A stretch of 35,348 nucleotides of DNA, taken from positions 1 through 35,348 of the IMG/VR virus record IMGVR_UViG_3300000234_000014, one strand, 5' to 3'. Below are positions 15,611 to 23,032 of the stretch, in pieces (position 1 is the first letter of the stretch; each line of letters starts with the position of its first letter). The translations under genes were made by a program, and so were the position numbers. This stretch comes from a virus. Below the pieces are notes generated by a model. That model was given only the letters and a program-made list of their open reading frames with translations, had not been told where the DNA came from and searched no databases.

Positions 15611-16594
15611 ATGTCGAGAGCTAACACGACTGAAGTGATGTATGGTAAAGAGCCTCCAATTACAATGTCGCTAATTCGATTGCTAAATTGGTACTCAGCA
15701 ACAACTGAACCGAAAGATGCCAAAGTGTATTGTGTGAATATTCTCGGAGTAGATTTTGAAAAGATTGATGCTAGTTACTTTCCAACACTGTATCCACTCC
15801 TACGACTACAAGCAAGAGGATATGAATTTGATGAACGTCAGCGAGCTCAAATTGAAAAAAGAATTGCAACGCTTGCAGAAAAACGTCCTCCAGAGGTCAC
15901 TGACTCATCCACTAAGAAAACACGGATTCAGGAAATTTTCGAGGTAGCGGATAAAGTTAATCAATACCTCGATCAGATGATCAAAACTCAACGCATTAAT
16001 TTTGATGCTCAATTGTTTGATTTTTCGGCATGTTCCAAAGAAGAAAAGGAAATTATTCGTAAAGAGATTTCCGAATTTACGAAAGATTTTGAGGATGAAA
16101 ATTTTACTGAATATTATTCAGTGGGAAAGATTTTCGCGCGCCGCATCCTATCATTTAAAGCCGAGTTGATGAATAAATTAACAGCGAAGCGCGCTGTTAA
16201 CAGAAAGCCCCGTGTAACTAAGGCGGTCGATGCGGCTAAAACAACATCAAAAGTTAAGTTCGCAAATGCTTATCCGGCAGCTCAAGTTGAAGGGCAAACC
16301 CCCATCGCACTTGTTGGTAAGACTATTGCACTTGTAATTGACATCGAATCGCGCAAGCTGATTAAATATCATGCAGCCGAAGGGCAAAAATTTGAGTTCA
16401 AAGGAACAACATTACAAAATGTCGATCTTGAGAAATCCAAATCTAAAACTTTGCGTAAACCAATTGAACAAGTTCGAGAACTCGCATCACTTACTACACG
16501 ACAAGGATTGAAGTTTTTTGATGCTATTAGCGCAGTTGAGCGAGACACAACTGGGCGCTTTAATGAAAACATGGTTATTTTAAGAATTATCTAA
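15611..16594 (+). CDS. Phage protein of unknown function, 327 residues
   Basis: I do not recognise this protein. It starts MSRANTTEVMYGKEPPI behind GTGGAG and a strong consensus promoter, so early, high expression is likely. The N-terminal half is helical and charged (about residues 75-190, with DERQRAQIEKRIATLAEKRP). A basic linker at about 195-215 (KLTAKRAVNRKPRVTK) leads to a beta-rich C-terminal domain that begins near ALVGKTIALVIDIESRKL. The basic linker suggests nucleic-acid contact, but that is inference. No membrane segment or signal peptide. It directly precedes the pentapeptide-repeat gene. Confidence 0.7.
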   Translation: MSRANTTEVMYGKEPPITMSLIRLLNWYSATTEPKDAKVYCVNILGVDFEKIDASYFPTLYPLLRLQARGYEFDERQRAQIEKRIATLAEKRPPEVTDSSTKKTRIQEIFEVADKVNQYLDQMIKTQRINFDAQLFDFSACSKEEKEIIRKEISEFTKDFEDENFTEYYSVGKIFARRILSFKAELMNKLTAKRAVNRKPRVTKAVDAAKTTSKVKFANAYPAAQVEGQTPIALVGKTIALVIDIESRKLIKYHAAEGQKFEFKGTTLQNVDLEKSKSKTLRKPIEQVRELASLTTRQGLKFFDAISAVERDTTGRFNENMVILRII

Positions 16595-16604
16595 GATCTT
16601 GTAT

Positions 16605-17156
16605 ATGAAAAAAATTACACAATCAGAACTAGATGATGTTTTATATCTTCATAGAAAGTGGTTAAAAACTTCCAGAGGAAAGCCATTAGTATTACGAAAC
16701 TCGGATTTAAGCAGTTTGAATTTTGCTGGGCAGGATCTATCATTTGCAATATTTGATTCATCAAATTTATCCGAATCGAATCTAAGCGATACCATCTTAT
16801 ATGAGACAGTTTTAAGCGGAGCAAATTTAGCTAATGCGGATATGCGCAGAGCAAATTTAAATAATTGTTTCGTGATTAGATCAAACTTTCGGGAAGCTAA
16901 TCTTGAAAGTGCTATCATGGACTACGTTTATATAAATGATAACAAATTAAATAATGTAGAGTTTTTTGCTGACGTGGTAGTTTTAAAAACAGCTGAATGG
17001 ATAGCTCATATTAGAAAAGATTCAATTCGAATAGGGTGTCAAATCCATTCTTTTGACAAGTGGATGGCATTTACGGATAATGATATCGATTCTATCGATA
17101 AAAAAGCAAGTTCAACGTGGAAAAATTCAAACCTTTCATTCGTGAGTACTATCTAA
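16605..17156 (+). CDS. Pentapeptide-repeat protein
   Basis: Residues about 25-110 are tandem A(D/N)Lxx-type pentapeptides: NSDLSSLNFAGQDLSFAIF, then SNLSESNLSDTILYETVLSG, ANLANADMRRANLNNC and NFREANLESA. These fold into a right-handed quadrilateral beta-helix. Some family members mimic DNA and act on gyrase; nothing here shows that specifically. The C-terminal 60 residues (AEWIAHIRKDSIRIGCQIHS, then KWMAFTDNDID) resemble a short domain often appended to phage and bacterial pentapeptide proteins. The start may be ATG 16605 or TTG 16599; neither has a clear ribosome site, so coupling to the upstream gene is likely. Confidence 0.82.
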   Translation: MKKITQSELDDVLYLHRKWLKTSRGKPLVLRNSDLSSLNFAGQDLSFAIFDSSNLSESNLSDTILYETVLSGANLANADMRRANLNNCFVIRSNFREANLESAIMDYVYINDNKLNNVEFFADVVVLKTAEWIAHIRKDSIRIGCQIHSFDKWMAFTDNDIDSIDKKASSTWKNSNLSFVSTI

Positions 17157-17212
17157 AATTATTGAAAAATAATAAAGATTACGATCCAAAACATAATTAA
17201 TAAGGAGTCATT

Positions 17213-17461
17213 ATGGCAATTACTTTATACAATCAAACAATCGTCGCGATTGATGATGACAGCGGATTTGAAGTTTTTCGATTGAATACAGAAGATGGAG
17301 TTTGCGCCGATTTGAATTTTTCGATGCAGGTTCAATTTTATTCTTGGGAAGAGATCAGCGAGTCTGTATCTAAAGCGCTGGAGTCTATGAACTTGCAAAG
17401 CGATATTGATGTGCGGGAAGAAAATGAAGAATCAAAAAAACATGGAGTTAAATTGCATTGA
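17213..17461 (+). CDS. Small acidic phage protein, unknown function
   Basis: An 82-residue, strongly acidic protein (MAITLYNQTIVAIDDDSGF at the start, DVREENEESKKHG near the end). It has a good ribosome site (AAGGAG) and sits between the pentapeptide gene and the second copy of the repeated promoter. No motif, membrane segment or known family is seen. Acidic small early proteins of phages often bind host proteins, but there is no direct evidence here. Confidence 0.6.
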   Translation: MAITLYNQTIVAIDDDSGFEVFRLNTEDGVCADLNFSMQVQFYSWEEISESVSKALESMNLQSDIDVREENEESKKHGVKLH

Positions 17462-17475
17462 TCTGAAAATAGTTG

Positions 17476-17505
17476 TTGACACATGCGAAATTTTGAATGT
17501 ATAAT
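17476..17505 (+). promoter_or_regulatory. Consensus sigma70 promoter, copy 2 of a repeated promoter/leader
   Basis: TTGACA (17476-17481), 18-base spacer, TATAAT (17500-17505), followed by GTACACAT exactly as in the copy at 15545. The leader after it (GATGTAGA before the ATG) is also alike. Confidence 0.78.
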
Positions 17506-17540
17506 GTACACATGAACTAACAAAACGTGAGGATGTAGAG

Positions 17541-17669
17541 ATGACAATGTTTGTAATGTTTAATGGAATTGTGTACTCAGTCGAAGACTTCGATGGAACA
17601 ACCTTGTATCTTCTTGATGAAGATGGCGGAACGGCAGAAGCATCTTTTGAGCAAGTTGAGTTCATATGA
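17541..17669 (+). CDS. Very small acidic ORF (42 residues)
   Basis: It starts MTMFVMFNGIVYSVEDFDG and ends EASFEQVEFI, with TGA at 17667-17669. It is the first gene behind the second consensus promoter, with GTGAGGATG as ribosome region, and is followed by an overlapping ORF (ATGA). The short beta-strand pattern (Ngi.ysvedfdg..lyLldedG) suggests a small beta-barrel. No family is recognised. Promoter, spacing and overlap support it being translated. Confidence 0.6.
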   Translation: MTMFVMFNGIVYSVEDFDGTTLYLLDEDGGTAEASFEQVEFI

Positions 17670-17755
17670 ACAAACGTCGCGGTGGGAAACTCCAATACAC
17701 AGTTCAAAAAGAAATAATCACTCAAGGTAAAGATGGACGATTGGTTATTTTTTAA
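17666..17755 (+). CDS. Very small basic ORF (29 residues)
   Basis: MNKRRGGKLQYTVQKEIIT and so on, ending GRLVIF. It starts inside the stop of the previous ORF (ATGA at 17666-17669) and ends inside the next gene. The evidence is only its tight coupling; it may be a short basic peptide or a chance ORF. No function can be given. Confidence 0.35.
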   Translation: MNKRRGGKLQYTVQKEIITQGKDGRLVIF

Positions 17756-17969
17756 AAATAAATCCAAGTCTGTGCGTTATAAAGCAAACGCCGTGGTAGA
17801 TATTTTTCCAGCTCCATTCGTAGAGGATACACTTGAAATGAACGCGCCAAAAGAAAACACTGAAGTTGAAGTTATCCTTTTTATCCTGTTTGTCTGTGTT
17901 CTATTTGTAGGCGGATATTTTGGGCTGCTAGAACTTTCAGCTTCATTAGCTTCTAAAGCACTGAAATGA
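17733..17969 (+). CDS. Small single-pass membrane protein
   Basis: The 78-residue protein has one clear membrane segment near its C-terminus (about residues 47-70: EVILFILFVCVLFVGGYFGL). About 45 polar residues, with FPAPFVEDTLEM in the middle, precede it. It has AAGG upstream, overlaps the previous small ORF, and shares ATGA with the next small membrane ORF. Two adjacent, coupled single-span proteins suggest a host-membrane function such as superinfection exclusion or a spanin-like role; this is inference. Confidence 0.6.
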   Translation: MDDWLFFKNKSKSVRYKANAVVDIFPAPFVEDTLEMNAPKENTEVEVILFILFVCVLFVGGYFGLLELSASLASKALK

Positions 17970-18088
17970 AAATTCAAAACCAAATACTAGATGCGATATA
18001 TTTCATTATTGTGTGGGCTATTCGCTTTTCATACGCATTATTGATATTAATCCTTTTTCTTTTAAACCTTGTCTTACGGAGTACATAA
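17966..18088 (+). CDS. Very small membrane ORF (40 residues)
   Basis: MKIQNQILDAIYFIIVWAIR and so on, ending LILILFLLNLVLRST. Most of the chain is one hydrophobic helix (about residues 10-36). It overlaps the previous gene by ATGA and ends two bases before the next start, so it fits the coding pattern of the operon. No family recognised. Confidence 0.5.
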   Translation: MKIQNQILDAIYFIIVWAIRFSYALLILILFLLNLVLRST

Positions 18089-18089
18089 A

Positions 18090-18389
18090 ATGACAGAATC
18101 AACACAATGGGCAGATGTCGCGGAATATTCATTGGCAGCAACCGAAACGCCCGATGAACTTGTTTTCATTATCGAGAGCGGACCTGCTAAAGAGGCAATC
18201 GTCGTGGTTAACGGGATGGAAATTGACCCCGAGCAGAGCATCGGAATTTCGTATCATGTCCACACGAATCCTAATTCAGCATCTGCAGAAATTATTGAAG
18301 AAGAGTTGGACAAAATTTTCAATATGTTGCTCACTCGAATTGTATCTGAAGATTTTGAAAAAACTACCGGTCAAATGAGTCTCGACTAA
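18090..18389 (+). CDS. Small acidic phage protein, unknown function
   Basis: A 99-residue acidic protein: MTESTQWADVAEYSLAATE, a beta-rich centre (DELVFIIESGPAKEAIVVVN) and a helical end (AEIIEEELDKIFNMLLTRIV). The ATG at 18090 is chosen because CGGAG lies just upstream; the longer ORF from 18069 runs through that ribosome site. Its stop overlaps the start of the ligase gene (TAATG), so it is coupled to the ligase. No family recognised. Confidence 0.6.
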   Translation: MTESTQWADVAEYSLAATETPDELVFIIESGPAKEAIVVVNGMEIDPEQSIGISYHVHTNPNSASAEIIEEELDKIFNMLLTRIVSEDFEKTTGQMSLD

Positions 18390-19645
18390 TGCAACAACTT
18401 TTCACTCTAATCCCTTTGATCGCAGCAACTCCTTCGACAAATGAAAAGAAAGAATTAATTTCACAATTCGTTTGCAAAGAGTCTTTGAATTTAATCAAGC
18501 GAACATTTGATACATCTGAAACTTTCGGCATCAAGAAAATTAAGATGCCAAAAGAATTTCGCGATGATGGAAGTATCGGATTTAAAGAATTTAGTGATTT
18601 ACTTGATTCGTTGCAAGCGCGCCGCTTAACTGGCAATGAAGCGCGCGATAGTGTTACCGAAACTCTTTCGCGATTTAATGAGAATCATGCAAAAATTCTC
18701 GCAGGTGTAATTCAAAAAGACTTGAAGTGTCGCGCAACTGCTACATTGTTCAATAACGTTTTCCCGGATCTAATTCCAGTATTCAAAGTACAATTAGCTA
18801 AAAAGCTAACTGATGTTAATGCCGTCAAGTATCCTGTGATTTCTGATTATAAGTATGATGGAACCCGGACTGTCGCATTTGTAACTAAAGGTCAGCCAGT
18901 TGTATATCGCAATGGTCGAAGCGGATTAATTCAAGATCATCTGGTTGGACTTTTTGATGAAGAGTTGTATAAGTTTCTTGAGTTTAATGGGCAAACGAGC
19001 ATCGTCCTTGATGGTGAAGTAATGGGCGATACCTTCGCTTCTACAATCAAATCGAAGAAGACGGATGATACAGAATTCAAAAGTCAGTTGAAATTCTTCA
19101 TTTTTGACATCATCGAAGATGATGATAACAAAACGATCCAACTAAATAGATTGGATATTATTAAAGAAATAATTGATCAGAATGATTTCAAACTAATCAA
19201 TAAGACGAATTGGATTGTTGCGCGCAACAAACAAGAACTTGAAGAGTCGTTTAATGTTGCTACTGAACGCGGATTTGAAGGTTTGATTATCAAAGATCCG
19301 TTTGCGTTCTATAGCCCGGATCGAACAAATGCTTGGGTGAAGTGGAAGCCCGTATTATCATTTGATGGTGTGATTACTGAAGTCGAAAAAGGCGAAGGTG
19401 AGTTCTCAGAGGGAATGATGGGAGCCCTGACTATTGAAGGTGTAGACGAAAATGGCACTCCATTTATTGCTAATGTAGGTACTGGATTTAATCATAAAGA
19501 GCGTAAAGACTTATGGGCAAATCGTGGAGAAATTATTGGGCTTACTATTGAAGTAGAAGCGCAAGAAATGACACTTGCAGAAAATGCAACCGTGCATTCA
19601 TTGAGATTTCCAGCTTTTGTAAAGTTTCGTCCTGATAAAGATTAA
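18389..19645 (+). CDS. 30: ATP-dependent DNA ligase, T4 gp30 type
   Basis: It seals nicks at Okazaki junctions and in repair. The nucleotidyltransferase motifs are in order: I KYDGTR (K155, the AMP-lysine; T4 K159), III with VLDGEVMG and FFIFDII, IV FEGLIIKDP and V WVKWKP. An OB-fold follows (GVITEVEKGEGEFSEGMMG, then KFRPDKD at the end). An N-terminal helical domain of about 120 residues precedes the core. At 418 residues it is somewhat shorter than T4 ligase (487). It closes its transcription unit; a strong terminator follows 32 bases after the stop. Confidence 0.95.
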   Translation: MQQLFTLIPLIAATPSTNEKKELISQFVCKESLNLIKRTFDTSETFGIKKIKMPKEFRDDGSIGFKEFSDLLDSLQARRLTGNEARDSVTETLSRFNENHAKILAGVIQKDLKCRATATLFNNVFPDLIPVFKVQLAKKLTDVNAVKYPVISDYKYDGTRTVAFVTKGQPVVYRNGRSGLIQDHLVGLFDEELYKFLEFNGQTSIVLDGEVMGDTFASTIKSKKTDDTEFKSQLKFFIFDIIEDDDNKTIQLNRLDIIKEIIDQNDFKLINKTNWIVARNKQELEESFNVATERGFEGLIIKDPFAFYSPDRTNAWVKWKPVLSFDGVITEVEKGEGEFSEGMMGALTIEGVDENGTPFIANVGTGFNHKERKDLWANRGEIIGLTIEVEAQEMTLAENATVHSLRFPAFVKFRPDKD

Positions 19646-19676
19646 ACATAGAATCAGGTAAAAATTCAATTTTAGC

Positions 19677-19711
19677 CCCTTATAAATCAACAACTTATAA
19701 GGGTTTTTTTT
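19677..19711 (+). terminator. Rho-independent terminator after DNA ligase
   Basis: Perfect 9-bp stem CCCTTATAA / TTATAAGGG with a 9-base loop, followed by eight T. This is the clearest terminator in the window. Confidence 0.93.
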
Positions 19712-19746
19712 ATCAAAATATCAAAAACGTACCAATATAGTGATGC

Positions 19747-19787
19747 GTTTTTCTTAAACTGCAATTTAAACACATTTTAAGAAAAAC
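19747..19787. repeat. Long perfect inverted repeat in the leader of the next gene
   Basis: GTTTTTCTTAAA (19747-19758) and TTTAAGAAAAAC (19776-19787) form a 12-bp perfect stem with a 17-base loop, 24 bases before the start at 19812. There is no T tract after it, so it is not a standard terminator. It could be an operator, an RNA stability hairpin, or a processing site. Confidence 0.6.
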
Positions 19788-19811
19788 AATCAATTAAATC
19801 AAGGAGTTATA

Positions 19812-20222
19812 ATGCGCCATCAAATTTATCACAAGGATTTTTCACATCCACCAGAAGGGTGGATTTTTGTATTCGGATCAAATGAAAGAGGTGCGCATGG
19901 GGCAGGCGCCGCTCGTTATGCGCGCGATAAACTAGGAGCTGTGACGGGCATTGGTATGGGTGAAACTGGAAGATGTTATGCAATTCCAACGAAAGACCGC
20001 GATATTGTAACTTTATCAATAGACAAAGTAGCTTTATATGTTTATGCGTTTTGTCGATTCGTTATTTCGAACCCGGATAAAAACTTTTTCATCACCTCGG
20101 TTGGTTGTGGTCTGGCTGGGTTTCATCCTAAAGATATGAGCATTCTTTTTGACGCTATTGTCGGATTCCCGAACGTATCTTTTGTCGAAGAATGGAAGCC
20201 ATACATTGAGCTTGATATTTGA
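19812..20222 (+). CDS. A1S_2505-like phage non-structural protein, macro-domain-like
   Basis: 136 residues. The pattern EGWIFVFGSNERGAHGAGAA, then YAIPTKD, FFITSVGCGLAGF and HPKDMSILFDAI is that of a small phage family often named A1S_2505-like. The glycine-rich GxHGAGAA loop and the GCGLAG loop recall the nucleotide- or ADP-ribose-binding loops of macro domains, so ADP-ribose binding or removal is a plausible but unproven role. It has AAGGAG and stands alone between a strong terminator with an inverted repeat and the DpdA promoter, so it probably has its own control. Confidence 0.72.
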   Translation: MRHQIYHKDFSHPPEGWIFVFGSNERGAHGAGAARYARDKLGAVTGIGMGETGRCYAIPTKDRDIVTLSIDKVALYVYAFCRFVISNPDKNFFITSVGCGLAGFHPKDMSILFDAIVGFPNVSFVEEWKPYIELDI

Positions 20223-20240
20223 TGAGTTCTGTACTACAAT
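20212..20240 (+). promoter_or_regulatory. Promoter for the 7-deazaguanine DNA modification cluster
   Basis: TTGATA (20212-20217), 17-base spacer, TACAAT (20235-20240); one mismatch in each box. It overlaps the end of the preceding gene and lies 25 bases before dpdA. Confidence 0.75.
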
Positions 20241-20265
20241 AATTTATTAAGATTGAGGTTGTAAT

Positions 20266-21492
20266 ATGATTCAATTCGAATATGTAGTGTCTGGTCCATC
20301 TTATATTAGACTGGGGTACCCAGAATCCAGTATGCCAGAATTCACCGATATATTTTTAGATAAATTCACATACTTAAAAAATAAATCCGTAGATTATAAT
20401 CATGAGTTTTCAATTCTTTATAATGCCTATACAGAAAAAAACTTAGGAGATGTTATTTTCAATAATTTTAGATCGGGCTTTAATAACATTTATGCGGATT
20501 CTGGGGGATTGCAGATTATTACTCAGGGAAAGAGTATTTCTAGAGAAATGAAAATGGAAGTGTATAAGAATCAACTCGCGTATTCTGATTTTGGTATGTG
20601 TTTTGACGAGATTCCGCTAAAGATTTTTGGTTCGGGCAAGTCAAAGCGAGGCGATACTAACAATAGATTATTTGATACTAAAAACATTAAAGAGTTCGCT
20701 GTTGCTACAGCGAACAATGTAATAGATCAAATAAATGCTTACGTTAATAATGGTTCGGAAACCAAACCTATATTAATCATGCACGGAAATTGTTATGCGA
20801 CATTTATGGAATGGTATGATTCAGTGATGACAGCGATCCCAGATAACAAAAGAAAATACATATCTGGGATTGCGTTGAGTGGCGCGTCAATTGGTACAGG
20901 TTTATTGGAAGACGTAGAGAGAGCATTCTTCTTTTCTCAAATTAAAAACGATATTCAACATCTACATCTATTGGGGTTAGGGAGTACATCGCGAGCGCAT
21001 CCGTTCTTAGTATTTCAGCAAACTGGACTTTTAGATGGAGTTAAAATTAGCTACGATTCAACAACACATTCAAGCGCGCCTCACATGGGTAGATACTTTA
21101 TAAAAGATAAAGCTCTAAATTTTAGTAGGGAATTTGATTATAAATTTGAAATTGTATACAATGATATTCAGAGTAAATTTGATATGGGGTTGACCATCGA
21201 AGAGTTTCATAAAGCTATGGTCACCCCCGCAAGACAACTCGATAAGATAGGTAATACATTTTCTGCGTTCACTGGGGCGATTGTATCTTCTATAGAAAAT
21301 TTTATGATTGACCTAAATAATCTAAGATTTGATGAGGATCTAAAATATAAAATTGACAAAAATCTTATCGGCTTATATAATGTAAAAACAAAGGAAGATT
21401 TCGATATGTGGATGCGAGAAGTAGGTAGGTTTGTACCTAGCAAGCGCATATCGGCTAGAACTGTAATCGCTTTAGATTCATTTTTTAACTAA
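20266..21492 (+). CDS. dpdA: DpdA-like DNA transglycosylase (7-deazaguanine insertion into DNA)
   Basis: 408 residues. The TGT-like barrel signature YADSGGLQIITQGK (D78 as the likely general base, like DSGGFQ in TGT), GIALSGASIG, HLHLLGLGS and ISYDSTTHSS (D264 as candidate nucleophile) mark it as a tRNA-guanine-transglycosylase paralogue. DpdA proteins exchange guanine in DNA for preQ0. This fits the FolE, QueD, QueE and QueC genes that follow on the same strand. No tRNA-specific C-terminal zinc motif is seen. It has GAGG as ribosome site and its own promoter, and heads a compact unit with the MIPS-like, HAD-like, queC and queE genes. Confidence 0.85.
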   Translation: MIQFEYVVSGPSYIRLGYPESSMPEFTDIFLDKFTYLKNKSVDYNHEFSILYNAYTEKNLGDVIFNNFRSGFNNIYADSGGLQIITQGKSISREMKMEVYKNQLAYSDFGMCFDEIPLKIFGSGKSKRGDTNNRLFDTKNIKEFAVATANNVIDQINAYVNNGSETKPILIMHGNCYATFMEWYDSVMTAIPDNKRKYISGIALSGASIGTGLLEDVERAFFFSQIKNDIQHLHLLGLGSTSRAHPFLVFQQTGLLDGVKISYDSTTHSSAPHMGRYFIKDKALNFSREFDYKFEIVYNDIQSKFDMGLTIEEFHKAMVTPARQLDKIGNTFSAFTGAIVSSIENFMIDLNNLRFDEDLKYKIDKNLIGLYNVKTKEDFDMWMREVGRFVPSKRISARTVIALDSFFN

Positions 21493-21507
21493 TTTCGGAG
21501 AATACGA

Positions 21508-22632
21508 ATGATTAATGTGGCTATTTTTGGAGTAGGTAATTGTGCATCTGCTCTTGTTCAGGGTGTCAATTACTATAAAGAAAACGATGTCTCGGTGCCG
21601 GGTATTATGTTTAGGGATATTGGAGGATATGGAGTATCAGATATTAAATTCGTTGAGGCTTGGGATGTAGATGTACGCAAAGTAGGTAAAAAATTGAAAG
21701 ATGCAATTTTTGCACATCCCAACTGCTGCCGAGTGTTTCATACAAACATTGACAATGTTTGTACTGTTAGAATGGGTCATATAGGCGATGGAATTTCAGA
21801 TCATATGTTAAACTTTCACGACGAAATTAGATTTGAGCCTTCTACAGAAAAAGAACCGTCCGTAGAAGATGTTGCGGAAATTCTGCGCGAGTCTAACGTA
21901 AACGTGGCTCTTAATTATCTTCCTGTGGGGTCGCAGGAATCAACTGAATTTTACATGAATGCGTGTTTGCTTGCTAAGGTTCCTGTGGTCAACTGCATTC
22001 CCGTATTCATCGCGTCTGATCCAGTCTGGGAACAAAAATTTATCGATGCCGGAATACCTATTATCGGCGACGATATGAGATCTCAAGTTGGTGCCAGTAT
22101 TTTATCACAAGTCCTCCAAGAACTCGCGTTTGATAGAGGAACTCGTGTGAAATTTCACCAGCAGTTAAACGTAGGCGGCAATACAGATTTTGCAAACATG
22201 ATGAACCCCGAACGCATAAAGAGTAAGAAAACATCTAAAGAGAATGTTATTCGTTCTCAAAATGATATTAGAAATGTTGAAGTTGAAAAGGATTCATTGT
22301 TTGCTGGACCATCATCATTCATTCCATATCTTAAAGATAAAAAGGTTGCGTATTTTAGAATGGAATTGGAATCTTTTGGAGGCGCACCTATTAACATTGA
22401 TGTGAAGCTTGAAGTACAAGATTCTGAAAATTCTGCCGGCGTCGTTATTGATGCTATTAGATATTTACAAGTTGCCAAGGAGCTCGGAATTACAGGAGCA
22501 TTGCGAGGACCTTCATCTTGGACTCAAAAGACTCCACCGAAACAGATGATGTATCGAGACGCGCTCGCAGAATGTGAAGCACTTGCGAAGCGGGAGATTA
22601 CACAATCTACATATCATCAGGTTAAACAATGA
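21508..22632 (+). CDS. Myo-inositol-1-phosphate synthase homologue
   Basis: 374 residues matching the prokaryotic-type Ino1 family (inositol-3-phosphate synthase). The NAD-binding start is VAIFGVGNCASALVQGVNYY. Typical family blocks follow: NYLPVGSQESTEFYM, PVVNCIPVFIASDP, GIPIIGDDMRSQVGASILSQ, QLNVGGNTDFANM and LESFGGAPINIDVKL. The enzyme turns glucose-6-phosphate into inositol-1-phosphate with NAD. It lies 15 bases after dpdA, with CGGAG, and overlaps the HAD-like gene, so it belongs to the modification operon. Its role in a phage is not known to me; a sugar or cyclitol precursor for DNA or capsid decoration is inference. Confidence 0.9.
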   Translation: MINVAIFGVGNCASALVQGVNYYKENDVSVPGIMFRDIGGYGVSDIKFVEAWDVDVRKVGKKLKDAIFAHPNCCRVFHTNIDNVCTVRMGHIGDGISDHMLNFHDEIRFEPSTEKEPSVEDVAEILRESNVNVALNYLPVGSQESTEFYMNACLLAKVPVVNCIPVFIASDPVWEQKFIDAGIPIIGDDMRSQVGASILSQVLQELAFDRGTRVKFHQQLNVGGNTDFANMMNPERIKSKKTSKENVIRSQNDIRNVEVEKDSLFAGPSSFIPYLKDKKVAYFRMELESFGGAPINIDVKLEVQDSENSAGVVIDAIRYLQVAKELGITGALRGPSSWTQKTPPKQMMYRDALAECEALAKREITQSTYHQVKQ

Positions 22633-23021
22633 TAAAAATAGCATCTTATGACATAGATGGTGTAATATTTCTCGGTTTTGATTTTCCTTGGATAACTCCA
22701 AGGAAAATGGATATTATTATTACGGGTAGATCCTTTGAAGAAGAGCGAGAGACAAATGATATGCTCCTATCAAGGGGAATTCTCAATAAAGTATTTTTTA
22801 ATCCTTTAAAATTTGATTCTAAAACAAGAGAATCTTCTGGCATTCACAAAGCCAAAACCATAGAGGAATTTAATAAATCTCAAAACGAATTCGTTATATC
22901 TGTACATTTTGATGATGACCCGATTCAGATAAGTGTTATAAAAGAGAGATTGACAGAATTAGAAGTTGTGGAAATCCGACATTCTTTAGTCGATAAGGAA
23001 AATGTCAGACATATTAGATAG
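22629..23021 (+). CDS. Small HAD-like phosphatase-family protein
   Basis: 130 residues. Motif I is DIDGVIF (residues 8-14) at the N-terminus, motif II is IITGRSFEEERE, and motif IV is VHFDDDPIQI near the end; a lysine in the HKAKTIEEF region could serve as motif III. It is small, with no clear cap domain, like capless polynucleotide-phosphatase-type HAD proteins. It overlaps the MIPS homologue by ATGA, so it is coupled to it. Dephosphorylation of inositol phosphate or of a nucleotide intermediate would fit, but the substrate is unknown. Motif I lacks the second typical Thr/Val context, so activity needs proof. Confidence 0.7.
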   Translation: MIKIASYDIDGVIFLGFDFPWITPRKMDIIITGRSFEEERETNDMLLSRGILNKVFFNPLKFDSKTRESSGIHKAKTIEEFNKSQNEFVISVHFDDDPIQISVIKERLTELEVVEIRHSLVDKENVRHIR

Positions 23022-23032
23022 AGAGTACAAAG

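Noticed and set aside
17053-17058. TTGACA near the end of the pentapeptide-repeat gene
   Set aside because: No adequate -10 box at 16-18 bases and it lies in coding sequence.
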